A DNA stretch of 64,000 bases from Tautonia rosea (GCF_012958305.1 NZ_JABBYO010000007.1:310001-374000), one strand, 5' to 3'; positions 51,419 through 61,089 are shown, counted from the stretch's first letter. Notes: generated from the letters alone by a model not told the origin. Numbers and translations are program-made.

Positions 51419-53044
51419 TCACGCTGAGTTCAATGGCCCGGCCTTCGCGATGTCAGGGCTAATTCCTTCGAAACGCTCAAAGTTCTTCCGGAATCGCTCG
51501 GCGAGCTGTCGGGCTGCAATGTCGTAACCCTTCGGGTTCGCCCAGGCCGATCGCGGTTCAAGGATGGTCTGGGGAACTCCCATGCAGGTCTCAGGATGAC
51601 TGAGACCGAAGACCGGATCGGTCTTCAGCGGCGCCTCGTCGAGGCGTCCTGAGAGTACGGCATCGACCATCGCCCGCGTATACGGCAGCGGAATTCGCCG
51701 GCCTTCCCCGAACCTGCCGCCGGTCCAGCCCGTGTTGAGCAGCCAGGCCTGGGTCCCGTGCTGTCGCATCTTCTTCCCGAGCAGTTCCGCATAGCGCTGG
51801 GGCGGAAGTACCATGAACGGCTCTCCGAAACAGGCACTGAAGGTCGCCGACGGCTCGGAGCCAAGACCCCGCTCGGTACCCGCAATCTTGGCGGTGTAGC
51901 CCGAGAGGAAGTGGTACATGGCCTGCTCCGGCGAGAGCCGGGAGATCGGGGGAAGGATGCCGAAGGCATCACAGGTGAGAAAGATGATGTGTTTCGGATG
52001 GCCGGCTCGCCCGCTCGGGACGTAGTTCGGGATGAAGTCGATCGGGTAGGCCGCTCGGGTGTTTTCGGTCAGGCTTGCGTCGTCGAACTGGCAGATCCGG
52101 GTCTCAGGATCAAGCACGACGTTTTCCAGCACCGTCCCGAAACGGATCGCGCCGTATATTTCTGGTTCGTTGATCCGATCAAGGCGGATGCACTTGGCGT
52201 AGCATCCTCCCTCGATGTTGAACACGCCCGCGTCGGACCAGCCATGCTCGTCGTCGCCGATCAGGTGCCGACGGCGGTCGGCCGACAGGGTCGTCTTGCC
52301 CGTCCCTGAAAGGCCGAAAAAGACGGCCACGTCTCCCGAGTCTCCCACGTTCGCCGAGCAATGCATTGACATGACATCGCGTCTTGGCAACAGGTAATTC
52401 AAGATCGAGAAGACTGACTTCTTGATCTCTCCCGCGTACAGCGTTCCGCCGATCAGGACCATCCTTCGAGCAAAGTTTACCAGAATAAACACCTCGCTCC
52501 GCGTGCCATCACGCTCGGGATCCGCCTTGAAGTCGGGCACGGCGAGGATGGTGAACTCGGGCCGAAACGCACGCTGTTGCTCGGATGATGGCATGAGGAA
52601 CAGTTGGTGGGAAAAGAGCGCGTGATAAGCACGTTCGCAGATCACCCGAACCGCCAGTCGATGATCCGGATCGGCCCCGGCAAACGTGTCGCTCACATAC
52701 ACCGGCCGTCCTTGAAGATGCTCCTGCACCCGGACGAGCAGGCGATCGAACACATCCGACGGGATCGGCCGATTCACCGACCCCCAGGCAATTTCCCCCT
52801 CCGAGTCTGGCTCTTGCACGATGAACTTGTCTTGCGGCGATCGTCCCGTATAGGCCCCCGTTTGAAACACGGTGGCGCCGGAGTGTGCCAGCTGGCCTTC
52901 GCCTCGACGTAGCGCATGCTCAACCAGCACGGCTTGCGGAAGATTCCAGAACGTCTCCCCGAGCCCAATCAGCCCTTGATCTTCGAGCGTGACGGTAAGG
53001 GACAGGGGGGGCGGTTCGTTCGATGTCTCGAAGCTGGCAGCCAT
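51419..53044 (-). CDS. pckA: Phosphoenolpyruvate carboxykinase (ATP)
   Basis: The start at 53044 gives 541 residues, the usual ATP-type length; the 102 extra residues of the longer frame are not convincing. Motifs are TGRSPQDKFIV, the kinase P-loop GLSGTGKTTLS and the metal site DDEHGWSD, plus NWAYHALFSHQLF-like and FNIEGGCYAK. It converts oxaloacetate and ATP to phosphoenolpyruvate and CO2, for gluconeogenesis. The Wood-Werkman operon about 8 kb away could supply oxaloacetate, though the two are not co-transcribed. It is convergent with the WD40 gene and 190 bases downstream of the CoaB-like gene. Confidence 0.95.
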   Translation of the reverse strand: MAASFETSNEPPPLSLTVTLEDQGLIGLGETFWNLPQAVLVEHALRRGEGQLAHSGATVFQTGAYTGRSPQDKFIVQEPDSEGEIAWGSVNRPIPSDVFDRLLVRVQEHLQGRPVYVSDTFAGADPDHRLAVRVICERAYHALFSHQLFLMPSSEQQRAFRPEFTILAVPDFKADPERDGTRSEVFILVNFARRMVLIGGTLYAGEIKKSVFSILNYLLPRRDVMSMHCSANVGDSGDVAVFFGLSGTGKTTLSADRRRHLIGDDEHGWSDAGVFNIEGGCYAKCIRLDRINEPEIYGAIRFGTVLENVVLDPETRICQFDDASLTENTRAAYPIDFIPNYVPSGRAGHPKHIIFLTCDAFGILPPISRLSPEQAMYHFLSGYTAKIAGTERGLGSEPSATFSACFGEPFMVLPPQRYAELLGKKMRQHGTQAWLLNTGWTGGRFGEGRRIPLPYTRAMVDAVLSGRLDEAPLKTDPVFGLSHPETCMGVPQTILEPRSAWANPKGYDIAARQLAERFRKNFERFEGISPDIAKAGPLNSA

Positions 53045-53234
53045 CGGGGCCTCGGCAAGGTAGGGCTCGGGTGGCAAGGTCGATCTCCCTGCCTCCGGAC
53101 GATCATGGAGAATTCCACAGGTACACGATCGGTAGCGTGTGACCAACAGGTGACTTCCAACAGCAGGCGGCACACGCCATGCCGGGCACCGAAAAGGGCC
53201 ATCCGGCCTCGGGCCGGCGTCTCGGCAATGACGA

Positions 53235-54008
53235 TCAACGCTCGCGATCACCTCCTGCCCAACGAGACACGCGATCGACGAGCAAACGGGCCAGGTCGCC
53301 GTCTTCCGGTCCCAACGTTTCGACCGGAGCATTGGGGCGTACCAGGGCAATTGTATGCCGTCCGGCCCGATAAAGGCGTAGGTCGTTTGCCACGGTCAGG
53401 TCCGTCCGGTTGATGCGGTACGCCTCCTCGGCGGCTCGGATCAATTCCGACTCCGCTGATCCCGATAGGAGCTTGAATCCCACCAGAAACGCTTGTGGTG
53501 CCCAGTCCCGTACCGATTGGATGACCTTCTGCGTCCTTTGGCAGTGAATGGTCAGCACCTCGGCTTCCGAACCGATCTTGCCCGAGGCGGCGATCGGCTC
53601 GTAATCCGAGGCGGCCATGGCCAGCATCACCACATCCACGGGCTTGGACCGAAGCACCTCCTCCAGCGTCCGAGCGTACTCGGCGACGGTTCCCTTCGAG
53701 AGCGGTACGAGATGAAGCCGATCACGCTGGACTTGCCAGCGATCGGCCAGAGTCTCCAGGTCATGCCGAAGCTCCTCAACCGGCCTAGCCAGGTCGATCG
53801 CACTGAGATGCCGACGGATCGGCAGTTCTGCCATCGGCGCATGCAGGTGCCAGACCGTCGCGCCTCGGTCGAGCCACGCTTCGGTAATGGCTGCCGAGAA
53901 CCGACCGGTCGAGGCGTTGGCAATGTGCCTCACGTCATCGATCGGCGCGATCGTACCTCCGCCGGTTACGACGACGTTCCAGGGTCTCGATCCGCCTCGC
54001 TCACTCAC
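53235..54008 (-). CDS. coaB: Phosphopantothenate-cysteine ligase-type protein (CoaB/DFP domain, stand-alone)
   Basis: The 257-residue protein has the DFP/CoaB fold: VVVTGGGTIAPIDDVRHIANASTG (binding of the phosphopantothenate and nucleotide), and later VVMLAMAASDYEPIAASGKI, QRTQKVIQSVRDWAPQAFLV and LTVANDL. CoaB joins cysteine to 4'-phosphopantothenate in coenzyme A synthesis. In most bacteria it is fused to CoaC; here it is a single domain, as in eukaryotes. The CoaC partner is not in the window. Its start overlaps the end of the upstream Uma2 gene by eight bases. Confidence 0.85.
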   Translation of the reverse strand: MSERGGSRPWNVVVTGGGTIAPIDDVRHIANASTGRFSAAITEAWLDRGATVWHLHAPMAELPIRRHLSAIDLARPVEELRHDLETLADRWQVQRDRLHLVPLSKGTVAEYARTLEEVLRSKPVDVVMLAMAASDYEPIAASGKIGSEAEVLTIHCQRTQKVIQSVRDWAPQAFLVGFKLLSGSAESELIRAAEEAYRINRTDLTVANDLRLYRAGRHTIALVRPNAPVETLGPEDGDLARLLVDRVSRWAGGDRER

Positions 54009-54684
54009 CCTCTCGCCGCTCCTCGCCCCGGACCCGAGGCACCAGCTCGTCCCGGACCCAGGCCCTCAGCCGGAGGAGCCAATGAGACTCGATGACCGAA
54101 TGGGGCTGATTGATCCATGAGAAGACCTCCGCTGATGACAGAAATGGAAAGGCCGAACTAATCGGTGTTTCAATGGAAGCCCGGTCTCCTCCGAGTCGGA
54201 AAAATCGCAATCGCGATTGTGAGCAGACCCAGACCTCGGGCACTCCGAGCCGTCGGTCAATCTCGATGGCCCGTTTCGCGCTGTGCGTCACGATCACTTC
54301 GATCGCCAGGTCCGGAGGCGGGTCGACGTTCAGGTCGAGTTCCATCTTGCCGACCATTTGATCCGCGTTCGCGAGGTAGAAGTTCTCGTCCCCCTCAACT
54401 GCGATGTTCAGGTCGTCTCGGGAAAGCGTGGTGGCTCCAATCGGAGTACAGGGCATCTCCAGTCCGGTCGAACTCTCCATGACAAAGATCCCAAGCCGCC
54501 GCGCCGATCGCTCATGAGGCATTGAGGGTGACACCAGCGTCAATCTCCCGTCGAGATACCAGATCCGGGGCGATCGCCGTTCGCCTCGCACCTTGAGCAT
54601 CCGCTTGAACCCCGACCAGGACACGTCGATCAGGTCGATTTGTGAGTCCCTTGCCTTCTGCCTCGTCGCGGACGCCATCAACAC
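54001..54684 (-). CDS. Uma2 family (DUF820) endonuclease-like protein
   Basis: The 227-residue protein has the Uma2/DUF820 PD-(D/E)XK-like core: IWYLDGRLTLVSPSMPHE, LDLNVDPPPDLAIEVIVTHSAKR and RLGVPEVWVCSQSRLRFFRL. The catalytic Asp/Glu in PPDLAIEV and neighbouring Lys are visible. Uma2 genes are numerous in planctomycetes and cyanobacteria and their role is unknown; DNA cleavage has been predicted from the fold. An ATG two codons in is an alternative start. It overlaps the CoaB-like gene by eight bases and is divergent from the uronate isomerase gene. Confidence 0.85.
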   Translation of the reverse strand: MLMASATRQKARDSQIDLIDVSWSGFKRMLKVRGERRSPRIWYLDGRLTLVSPSMPHERSARRLGIFVMESSTGLEMPCTPIGATTLSRDDLNIAVEGDENFYLANADQMVGKMELDLNVDPPPDLAIEVIVTHSAKRAIEIDRRLGVPEVWVCSQSRLRFFRLGGDRASIETPISSAFPFLSSAEVFSWINQPHSVIESHWLLRLRAWVRDELVPRVRGEERREGE

Positions 54685-54803
54685 CCTCCGTTTCGCCGAT
54701 CGCCTGACCGCCTCTTTGCCGTCCCGAGGGGATTCCGTAAGCTGTGCAGTTCACTCAACGACGCCAGTCTCCGTTTCGAGTCGAGACGACCGAGGTTCCC
54801 GCG

Positions 54804-56108
54804 ATGAGCACCACATTCCCCCATGACCCCCAGGCCAAAGCGTTGTTCGAACAAATCGCATCCTGGCCGATCTACGATCCTCACTCACACATCGACGCTC
54901 ACAGCCCGGCCTCTCGAAACCTCGATGAAGTCCTCGGCTACCACTACTATACCGAACTCGCCCACTCGGCCGGGATGCCAGCTGCCGAGGTCGATCCCGG
55001 CCTCGATCCCTTCACCCGGGCCCGCAACCTCTCCCGCCACCTCCACCGGATTGACAACACAGTCCAGTATTCCTGGCTGCTCGAAATTGCCCGGACCTTT
55101 CACGGCTTCGAAGGCGACCGCATCGACGCCGACACCATCGACGACCTGTACCGGCGGGCTGACCACTCGCAGGACGGCGAGGCCTGGGACCGCTCCGTCT
55201 GGCAAACCTCTCAGCTCGAAGCCGTCTTCCTGACCAACGACTTCGACGACCCGCTCGAAGGCTGGGATACCTCAACCTACGTCCCTTGCCTTCGCACCGA
55301 CGACCTCGTCCTCAAGCTGCACGAACCGAGGACCCTGCAGCGTCTCATGGCCTCGACAAACGTTGATGTCGAGGACGTGAAGTCGCTCCGCTTGGCGATC
55401 GCCTCGCTCTTCGAGTACTTCGTCGAGCACGGGGCAAGAGCCTGCGCGATCAGCTTGCCGCCGGACTTCATCCCCAGAAAAGCCACGCCGATCGCCTCGC
55501 AGAATTCCGTCCGACGTGCCTTGAAGCACATGGACCTGCGGCCCGACGAGCACGAGGAGATCCGGTCGCTCGTCTTCTGGACCCTCGCAGAACTCTGCGC
55601 CGAGTGGAAGCTGCCGTTCGACCTGATGATCGGCCCGATCCGCAACGTCTATCCCGCCGGCGTGACCGGGGGCCGCGACCTGTTCGATCGCCGCGTCAGC
55701 CTGCATGACTACGCCGCGCTGTTTAACCACTTCTCCGAGGTCACGTTCCCCGTCTCAACCCTTTCTCCCGATGCCGGGGCTGAGCTGGTCGCCTTCTCGT
55801 GGATCCTGCCGAACGTTGTGCCCAACGGCCACTGGTGGTATTCGAATGTGCCGGCCTTCATCGCCGCAGACCTGAAAGCCCGGCTCCAGGCCGTCCCCAA
55901 GACCAAGCAGGTCGGCTATTACTCCGACGCCTACAAGCTCGAATTCATCTTGCCGAAGTTCAACATGTATCGTCGCCTACTGGCCGAGTATCTCGCCGAG
56001 GATTGCATCCGAGGCCGCGGCTGGACCGAAGACCGGGCCCTCGAACTCGCCCGGTTGGTCCTGCTCGACAACCCCCGTCGCATCTTCGCCCGCCCCAACG
56101 AGAGTTAG
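54804..56108 (+). CDS. Uronate isomerase-like amidohydrolase-superfamily protein
   Basis: The start at 54804 (MSTTFPHDPQAKALFEQIAS) gives 434 residues. Motifs are the metal site YDPHSHIDAHSPA (HxH), a long helical insertion (LDPFTRARNLSRHLHRIDNT) and a C-terminal NMYRRLLAEYLAEDCIRGRG with the family's LLLDNPRRIF ending. This matches glucuronate isomerase (UxaC) relatives. The mean length is slightly shorter than Escherichia coli UxaC, and several family regions differ, so the substrate may be another uronate or sugar acid. An ATG 20 codons upstream is in an atypical region. It stands alone. Confidence 0.75.
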   Translation: MSTTFPHDPQAKALFEQIASWPIYDPHSHIDAHSPASRNLDEVLGYHYYTELAHSAGMPAAEVDPGLDPFTRARNLSRHLHRIDNTVQYSWLLEIARTFHGFEGDRIDADTIDDLYRRADHSQDGEAWDRSVWQTSQLEAVFLTNDFDDPLEGWDTSTYVPCLRTDDLVLKLHEPRTLQRLMASTNVDVEDVKSLRLAIASLFEYFVEHGARACAISLPPDFIPRKATPIASQNSVRRALKHMDLRPDEHEEIRSLVFWTLAELCAEWKLPFDLMIGPIRNVYPAGVTGGRDLFDRRVSLHDYAALFNHFSEVTFPVSTLSPDAGAELVAFSWILPNVVPNGHWWYSNVPAFIAADLKARLQAVPKTKQVGYYSDAYKLEFILPKFNMYRRLLAEYLAEDCIRGRGWTEDRALELARLVLLDNPRRIFARPNES

Positions 56109-56363
56109 ACGGAAAGCGAAACCCTCGCCGTTGAGATCGATCTCTCACAACCCTTCGTCAGATCCGCTAACCCCGGGTAGATCGGTTGATTCCGAGGGAT
56201 CGGACCCGGAAGGTCCTTCCCTCGATTTGACCCGCCGCCGATTGCGAGGAACTCTTAATGATCGACGGGATACGGGCGTTGGAGCGTTCGTATCAAGGAG
56301 TCGTCTGTGCGCCCACAGAGGGGCAACGCAGTCCGGTCGTGCACCGGAAAAGGTGGAGCACCC

Positions 56364-57707
56364 ATGTCCAGACAGCGCTACGACTCGCGACGAATCGCAA
56401 CCCTGGGACTTGGTGTCCTGCTCGGGTCTTCGTTTGGTCTCATTGCCTCAGCCTCGGCGTTTCCCCCTCCTGCCGATCTTGACGTTCCGATCGCCGCGAC
56501 TGAGTCGTCCGCGGCACTTCTGACTCGACAAGATGTGGGTCGTCCCCCCGGCGGCGTGATGCGGCCTGGCTTCGGTTCCGGATTTCAAGTGCCCGGCACC
56601 GAGCTGTCTCGCGAAGAGATCGAAAAGATCGACGCCCAGCTGCTTGAAAATATCCTGCTCATCAGCGATCCGACCGAACGATCCCTCGCTCTGGTTCAGG
56701 CCGCTCGTTACAAGATCGTTACCCGAGAGTTGGAAACAGCTCGAAGGGCACTCGACCGGGCCTCCGAGTCGATCGATCAAATGACCGATCCGGTCCGACG
56801 CGATCTTCGTCTTATCTCAACCAGCAAGACCTTTGTCGAACTCGCCCAGGAATCGATTAACGCCGCTGTTTCCGGGGTTCCTGGCATCCTCTCGTTGGAA
56901 CAAGAACTCACCCCTGAAGAGCGGATCAACGCACTGAGAGACGGCCTCGACGCCTTCACCCGGGCCAATCAGTTGGCCGCTCAGATTGGTTCCGTCGGCT
57001 ATCGACCGCAGACGATGTATTTCGCCGCCGAGCAGCAGGCGATCGGCGGGCAGGCCATCGGCGTCGTTGCCTTCCGCAATCCTGGTCGCCTGGCTGATCA
57101 GCCCGATGTTCTTGCCGATCTTCGCCGCATTTCGACCGACTACATCGAGCGGGCCGCCTCCTACGCCCAGACCATCGACTCTCCGGTCTGGCGCGATGTG
57201 ACCCTCTCGGCTGTCACCTCCGCCGCCGCCAACTCGAACCAGTTCGCTCTGGCTCGTCGGATCGCCCGCTCGGTTCCCGAACTCGAAATTCGCTTCCAGG
57301 CCCTGTTGACCGTCGCCGAGGCCGAGGTCCGCCGCGGATCGTCTGACCAGGCCACCACCGACTACGCGGAGGCCGCCCGCACCGTCGCGTCCATCCCGAT
57401 CGCCGACCTTCGCTCCACGCTCAACAACGTCCTGATCGAGAGTCTCATCGCCGCTGGCCGCTTCCCCGACGCCCGTCGCTGCGTCGTCTTCTACCCGACC
57501 GACATCGACCGCCTCGAAGCCCTCGGGGCCGTCGCTGAATCAATGGGCTCTCGCGGCCTCTCCGACGAAGCGCGCGACTGGATCTTCCGCGAGGTACGCC
57601 CCGAGTACCGTGACCAGCTCTACCGCCGCGTGAATGACGGTGTCCTGAGTACCCTCGAACGCTACGGCAATGACTCCTACCTCACCAGAGACGCTGTGCC
57701 CTTCTGA
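56364..57707 (+). CDS. Exported helical-repeat protein of unknown function
   Basis: The ATG at 56364 with GGTGGAG seven bases ahead opens 447 residues. There is a signal peptide (RIATLGLGVLLGSSFGLIAS, cut near SAFP). The mature protein is entirely helical and Ala/Leu/Arg-rich, with repeating units that look like TPR or Sel1-like hairpins (ERSLALVQAARYKIVTRELE, ETARRALDRASESIDQMTDP, ALARRIARSVPELEIRFQAL). No enzyme motif. It is probably a secreted or periplasmic scaffold. It stands alone between the uronate isomerase and a convergent DUF1559 gene. Confidence 0.7.
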   Translation: MSRQRYDSRRIATLGLGVLLGSSFGLIASASAFPPPADLDVPIAATESSAALLTRQDVGRPPGGVMRPGFGSGFQVPGTELSREEIEKIDAQLLENILLISDPTERSLALVQAARYKIVTRELETARRALDRASESIDQMTDPVRRDLRLISTSKTFVELAQESINAAVSGVPGILSLEQELTPEERINALRDGLDAFTRANQLAAQIGSVGYRPQTMYFAAEQQAIGGQAIGVVAFRNPGRLADQPDVLADLRRISTDYIERAASYAQTIDSPVWRDVTLSAVTSAAANSNQFALARRIARSVPELEIRFQALLTVAEAEVRRGSSDQATTDYAEAARTVASIPIADLRSTLNNVLIESLIAAGRFPDARRCVVFYPTDIDRLEALGAVAESMGSRGLSDEARDWIFREVRPEYRDQLYRRVNDGVLSTLERYGNDSYLTRDAVPF

Positions 57708-57811
57708 GTCAATCGCCCGCTCTCCTTCCTCACCGGAACTCCAGGCGGGCTGGCTACGCTTCCGCGACGGCTAGCCCACTCTGTTTGGTTCGAGTTCCTG
57801 CTTTCTTCCGA

Positions 57812-59326
57812 TCAGAAATCGTTCCCGCTGATGACTTCGCCCCCCGAGATCGTCGTCAGGGCCTTGAGCACCTCGGGCGAGATCGCCTTGCGGAAGGTGC
57901 GAGCGCTCCCGTCCATGAAGAGTGCAATGAAGCCCGCGGGTTGCTGACGGACTAGCACAGCCGGGTCGATCCCTTCCTGCACCTCCCAGTCGTCCGGCTT
58001 CGTCCAGACGACGGCGTTTGACGGATGAGCCTCGACGACCATGATCGTGTTCGAGGTCCCATCACGGACATCCCGGAACGTAATCGAGTCGGTTCCAGGG
58101 AAGGCAGTCTCGCCCCCACGGGGGACGAGATACGCTGTCATCCCCTCCCCGGAAACGCCCGGCCCGCGATAGGTTTCGGGCATCTGATCGATCAATGCCT
58201 TGTTGTGCGGACTGTCCCAGGGCTCGTCGAGGTGGAACTGGTCGTAGAGCGACTTCTGCTCGATGTAAGGGAGAATGTGGACGCGCCAGCTTAACAGCGG
58301 GCGACCCTCGGCGTCGGTCGAGTACGCGGGTGGCAACGACGATTGATTCCCCGATGCGAAATTATGCATGGCGAGCCCGATCTGCTTCAGGTTGTTCACG
58401 CTCCTGGCCCGGCTTGCCTCGGCCAGGGCATTGCGTACCGGGATACCGACCAGCGCCCCGGCCTGCTCCAGGCTGACGGCGATCCGGAGTTCTTCCCCCT
58501 CGACCGAGAAGGCAATGCGGCCGAGTGCCTCGACGAACTCCTGAGCCGATCCGCCACTTCGCAACCCTTCGCCGAACCGATTCAATCCCGTCCGCAACCC
58601 CTCGGCGAGTTCCTTTGCCCACTCCTCGGAGCCGGCCTTGACGATCGCTCGGGCCACCGCGTTCGGCTCGGTTTCCAACGCGACCACCGCCCACTTCCCC
58701 CGGGTCAACGGCCGGGTGGACAGGCCGCCGAATGATTCGGGAAGCCGTGGCATCAATTCCTCGATCACCCTCCGCTGATTCGCGCTCGGGATGATCAGCA
58801 CGCGGGCCGGCCCGTCCCCCGAGGCGGCGAATGCCTCGTCCAGTTCCGGCCGCGGGGTGGCCCCGGCCGTTCGAATCCGCTCCAGGGCCGCATCCGACCC
58901 CGCGAAGACGGCCCCCCGAAGGATTGCGCAGGTCGGCCACGCCACAGGAGGCTCTCCCTCGGCGTTTCCACAAAGAATCCGGCCGATCGCCTCCCCGTCC
59001 GCTCCCTCGACCAGTGGCACGACGACCACCGGCAACCCGGGTAGGTCCTTCGGCTCGACGAGCACATAAAGCGTCTCCGCCCCAGCCCCCCGGAGTGCCT
59101 CGACCCAGGCCACGACTCCCGCCTTGGCCTCGTCGATCTCCCCCGGTTCCAGCACCCCCGACAGTACCCGATCGGCCAGGTCGTCCAGGTCGAGGCTTAC
59201 CAGATCCACGTGCAAGACCGCGAACACCTCCGCCCCCACGAACGGGGCGATCGCCCCCGCCCTCGGGTCCTCCGGAGGCGGGAGCATCGTTGCCGCGAGG
59301 ATCGTGATCATGGAAAGAACGCTCAT
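57812..59326 (-). CDS. DUF1559-containing secreted protein
   Basis: The start at 59326 (MSVLSMITILAATMLPP) gives 504 residues with a short signal-like N terminus. The C-terminal 190 residues carry the DUF1559 landmarks: NNLKQIGLAMHNFASGNQSS, LSWRVHILPYIEQKSLYDQF, DGTSNTIMVVEAHPSNAVVW and FMDGSARTF. The first 310 residues are an Asp/Glu/Ala-rich domain with a weak alpha/beta pattern. DUF1559 proteins are abundant in planctomycetes, often with type IV pilin-like ends; here the pilin-like N-terminal motif is not seen. It lies at the end of the ECF sigma cluster and the repeat element at 59387-59625 is just upstream. Confidence 0.85.
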   Translation of the reverse strand: MSVLSMITILAATMLPPPEDPRAGAIAPFVGAEVFAVLHVDLVSLDLDDLADRVLSGVLEPGEIDEAKAGVVAWVEALRGAGAETLYVLVEPKDLPGLPVVVVPLVEGADGEAIGRILCGNAEGEPPVAWPTCAILRGAVFAGSDAALERIRTAGATPRPELDEAFAASGDGPARVLIIPSANQRRVIEELMPRLPESFGGLSTRPLTRGKWAVVALETEPNAVARAIVKAGSEEWAKELAEGLRTGLNRFGEGLRSGGSAQEFVEALGRIAFSVEGEELRIAVSLEQAGALVGIPVRNALAEASRARSVNNLKQIGLAMHNFASGNQSSLPPAYSTDAEGRPLLSWRVHILPYIEQKSLYDQFHLDEPWDSPHNKALIDQMPETYRGPGVSGEGMTAYLVPRGGETAFPGTDSITFRDVRDGTSNTIMVVEAHPSNAVVWTKPDDWEVQEGIDPAVLVRQQPAGFIALFMDGSARTFRKAISPEVLKALTTISGGEVISGNDF

Positions 59327-59386
59327 ATTCGATCGCTCCAAATTGAAGGAGAATGGAATTCCTCTCCGAAAATTCGTAGGGTGCCG

Positions 59387-59625
59387 TCGAGTCCTCGAAG
59401 ACGCACCGATCCCTTTCACTCGATCCCGGGTGGCCCCGGTTGCTCGCCAACCGGGGCGGCGCAGCCGCAAGAGGCCACGGGTGGCCGCACCGAGACCGCT
59501 CGTCGCTCCGCGACCCCGGTTGACGAGCAACCGGGGCCACCCGGGCAACGGGCGACGCATCTATTTGAAGCGGGAGTAAGGGGGCATCGAGTCCTCGAAG
59601 ACGCGCCGATGCCTGTCACTCGATC
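59387..59625. repeat. Composite repeat: 39-base direct repeats flanking 29-base inverted repeats
   Basis: Direct repeats at 59387-59425 and 59587-59625 are exactly 200 bases apart and differ at three of 39 positions. Between them, 29-base inverted repeats at 59428-59456 and 59514-59542 differ at one base, and each contains its own hairpin with nine-base arms (CCCCGGTTG and CAACCGGGG). The right direct repeat ends at the stop of the upstream gene, and the left lies upstream of the DUF1559 start. It resembles a dispersed palindromic (REP or MITE-like) unit. Confidence 0.65.
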
Positions 59626-61089
59626 TCAATCTGCCATCCGTAAGCGGTAGTTGATCCGATAGGCCGGGATGTCCGGCCCGCCGGGGATCGGCGGGGCCGT
59701 CAACGCCGCCTCCTCCCCCTCGACCTCATAGCCGAACGGCGCTCCCGTGGCCGGGTCGAGCGGCGCGGGGGCCTCCTCGATCGCCTCCAGGCTCGGAGGG
59801 AATCGGCCGTCGTGCGCATCGGCGTACAACCGGATCGCCTCCACGCACCGAAGCGCGGCCAATTGCCGATCGGTCCGTGTTTGTGCCATGAGGACGGACT
59901 CCAGGGCGGGCGAGATGAGCAGGAACAGCGAAAGGCCCGGCCTGGAAAGCTTTTCCTCAATGGTCGGGTAGGAATACGTCGTTTTGATCCCTAAGGTGGC
60001 GTCCCAGGAGGGGAGACTCACCCACTTGTACACATCATCACTCAGGGCGACATAATCGCGCCAGGCGAGGATGCCGACCACCTGAATCGCCGGCATCGCC
60101 TCGACCTCGACCTCATCCCGGCCCGATGCGATCAGCTCCCGCTTCGCCTCGGGGTAATTCCGGGTGATCAGGCTGGTCAGCAACAGGGTCATCGAGGACT
60201 GGTCGGAGGATGTGGACCCCGTCAATCCCTGGAGCTGGTCGGCCAGTCGGTCGAGGAAGATCCTCCCCCGCTCGGCGCTCCAGGCCGGGCCGTCCAGCTC
60301 GAGCAACTCGGGGAACATCCGCTCGACGAGCGATCGCTCCCCTTCAATTGCCTCGTCCAGGTCGATCATCGGCCTCGGCAGGTTTGTGAGTGCCCAGTAC
60401 AAGGACGGCGTCCCCTCGGCCTGGATCAACTCGATCAGGGCCTCGTTCATGACCCCCGTGATGGCGACCCCCACCAGCCACTGGATCAACGTCGGCCCCC
60501 GGCCGACGTGGCGGGCCATGGCGTAGCCGGTTTGCAGCCAGTGAACCGCCCCCTCGGTATCCCCATCAAGAACCGCCATCCGGACCCGAAGCGAGATTAA
60601 GCGTGCCAGCGACCGCGATTCCTGAATCTCGGGCAAGAGTAGCTCGATCGTCTCCGGCCGGTTGTCGAAGCCCCAATCGCAATCGCGACGCAGGACGCCG
60701 AGTTCCACCTCCCGCAGGATCGATTCATAGCGATCAAGCAGTGCCCGGGCCTCTTCCCGGGGGATTGCGTCGATCGGGCCGTTGATCCAATCGGACATCC
60801 CGATTTCCGGGATCTCGGACTGATCCTTCCCCATCCGTCGGGCCTCGCCCCGCTCGGCATTCCGCCGTTCCTGGAGCATCAGCAGAGCCCGATGGTAGAA
60901 CACCGCCGCATTGCCTGGCACGAGGTCGCGTCGCTTCGGAAGGAGCGTGTAGTTCAAGGCCGGGCTCGGCTCTCCCGCCGGGTGGAGGGTCAGGACGGTC
61001 GGCCTCGTGTAGTCCGACTGGCCGAGGGCCACGCCGGGCGAGGGCAGGGCCATCACCCCGGCAATCAACATGAATACCCATCGCTTCAT
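59626..61089 (-). CDS. Secreted protein of the ECF sigma cluster, unknown function
   Basis: The start at 61089 overlaps the stop of the membrane-regulator gene by four bases and gives 487 residues. It begins with a signal peptide (KRWVFMLIAGVMALPSPGVA). The rest is mainly helical with a C-terminal RLYADAHDGRFPPSLEAIEE, then PLDPATGAPFGYEVEG, a block I associate with planctomycete secreted proteins. Tryptophans and Asp/Glu pairs are frequent; no catalytic motif is recognised. It belongs to the same transcript as the sigma factor and is likely part of its output or sensing. Confidence 0.7.
   Translation of the reverse strand: MKRWVFMLIAGVMALPSPGVALGQSDYTRPTVLTLHPAGEPSPALNYTLLPKRRDLVPGNAAVFYHRALLMLQERRNAERGEARRMGKDQSEIPEIGMSDWINGPIDAIPREEARALLDRYESILREVELGVLRRDCDWGFDNRPETIELLLPEIQESRSLARLISLRVRMAVLDGDTEGAVHWLQTGYAMARHVGRGPTLIQWLVGVAITGVMNEALIELIQAEGTPSLYWALTNLPRPMIDLDEAIEGERSLVERMFPELLELDGPAWSAERGRIFLDRLADQLQGLTGSTSSDQSSMTLLLTSLITRNYPEAKRELIASGRDEVEVEAMPAIQVVGILAWRDYVALSDDVYKWVSLPSWDATLGIKTTYSYPTIEEKLSRPGLSLFLLISPALESVLMAQTRTDRQLAALRCVEAIRLYADAHDGRFPPSLEAIEEAPAPLDPATGAPFGYEVEGEEAALTAPPIPGGPDIPAYRINYRLRMAD

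Noticed and set aside
51419-53350. 643-residue form of PEP carboxykinase
   Set aside because: The family length is near 540 and the extra N terminus lacks any conserved feature; the ATG at 53044 gives the expected 541 residues.
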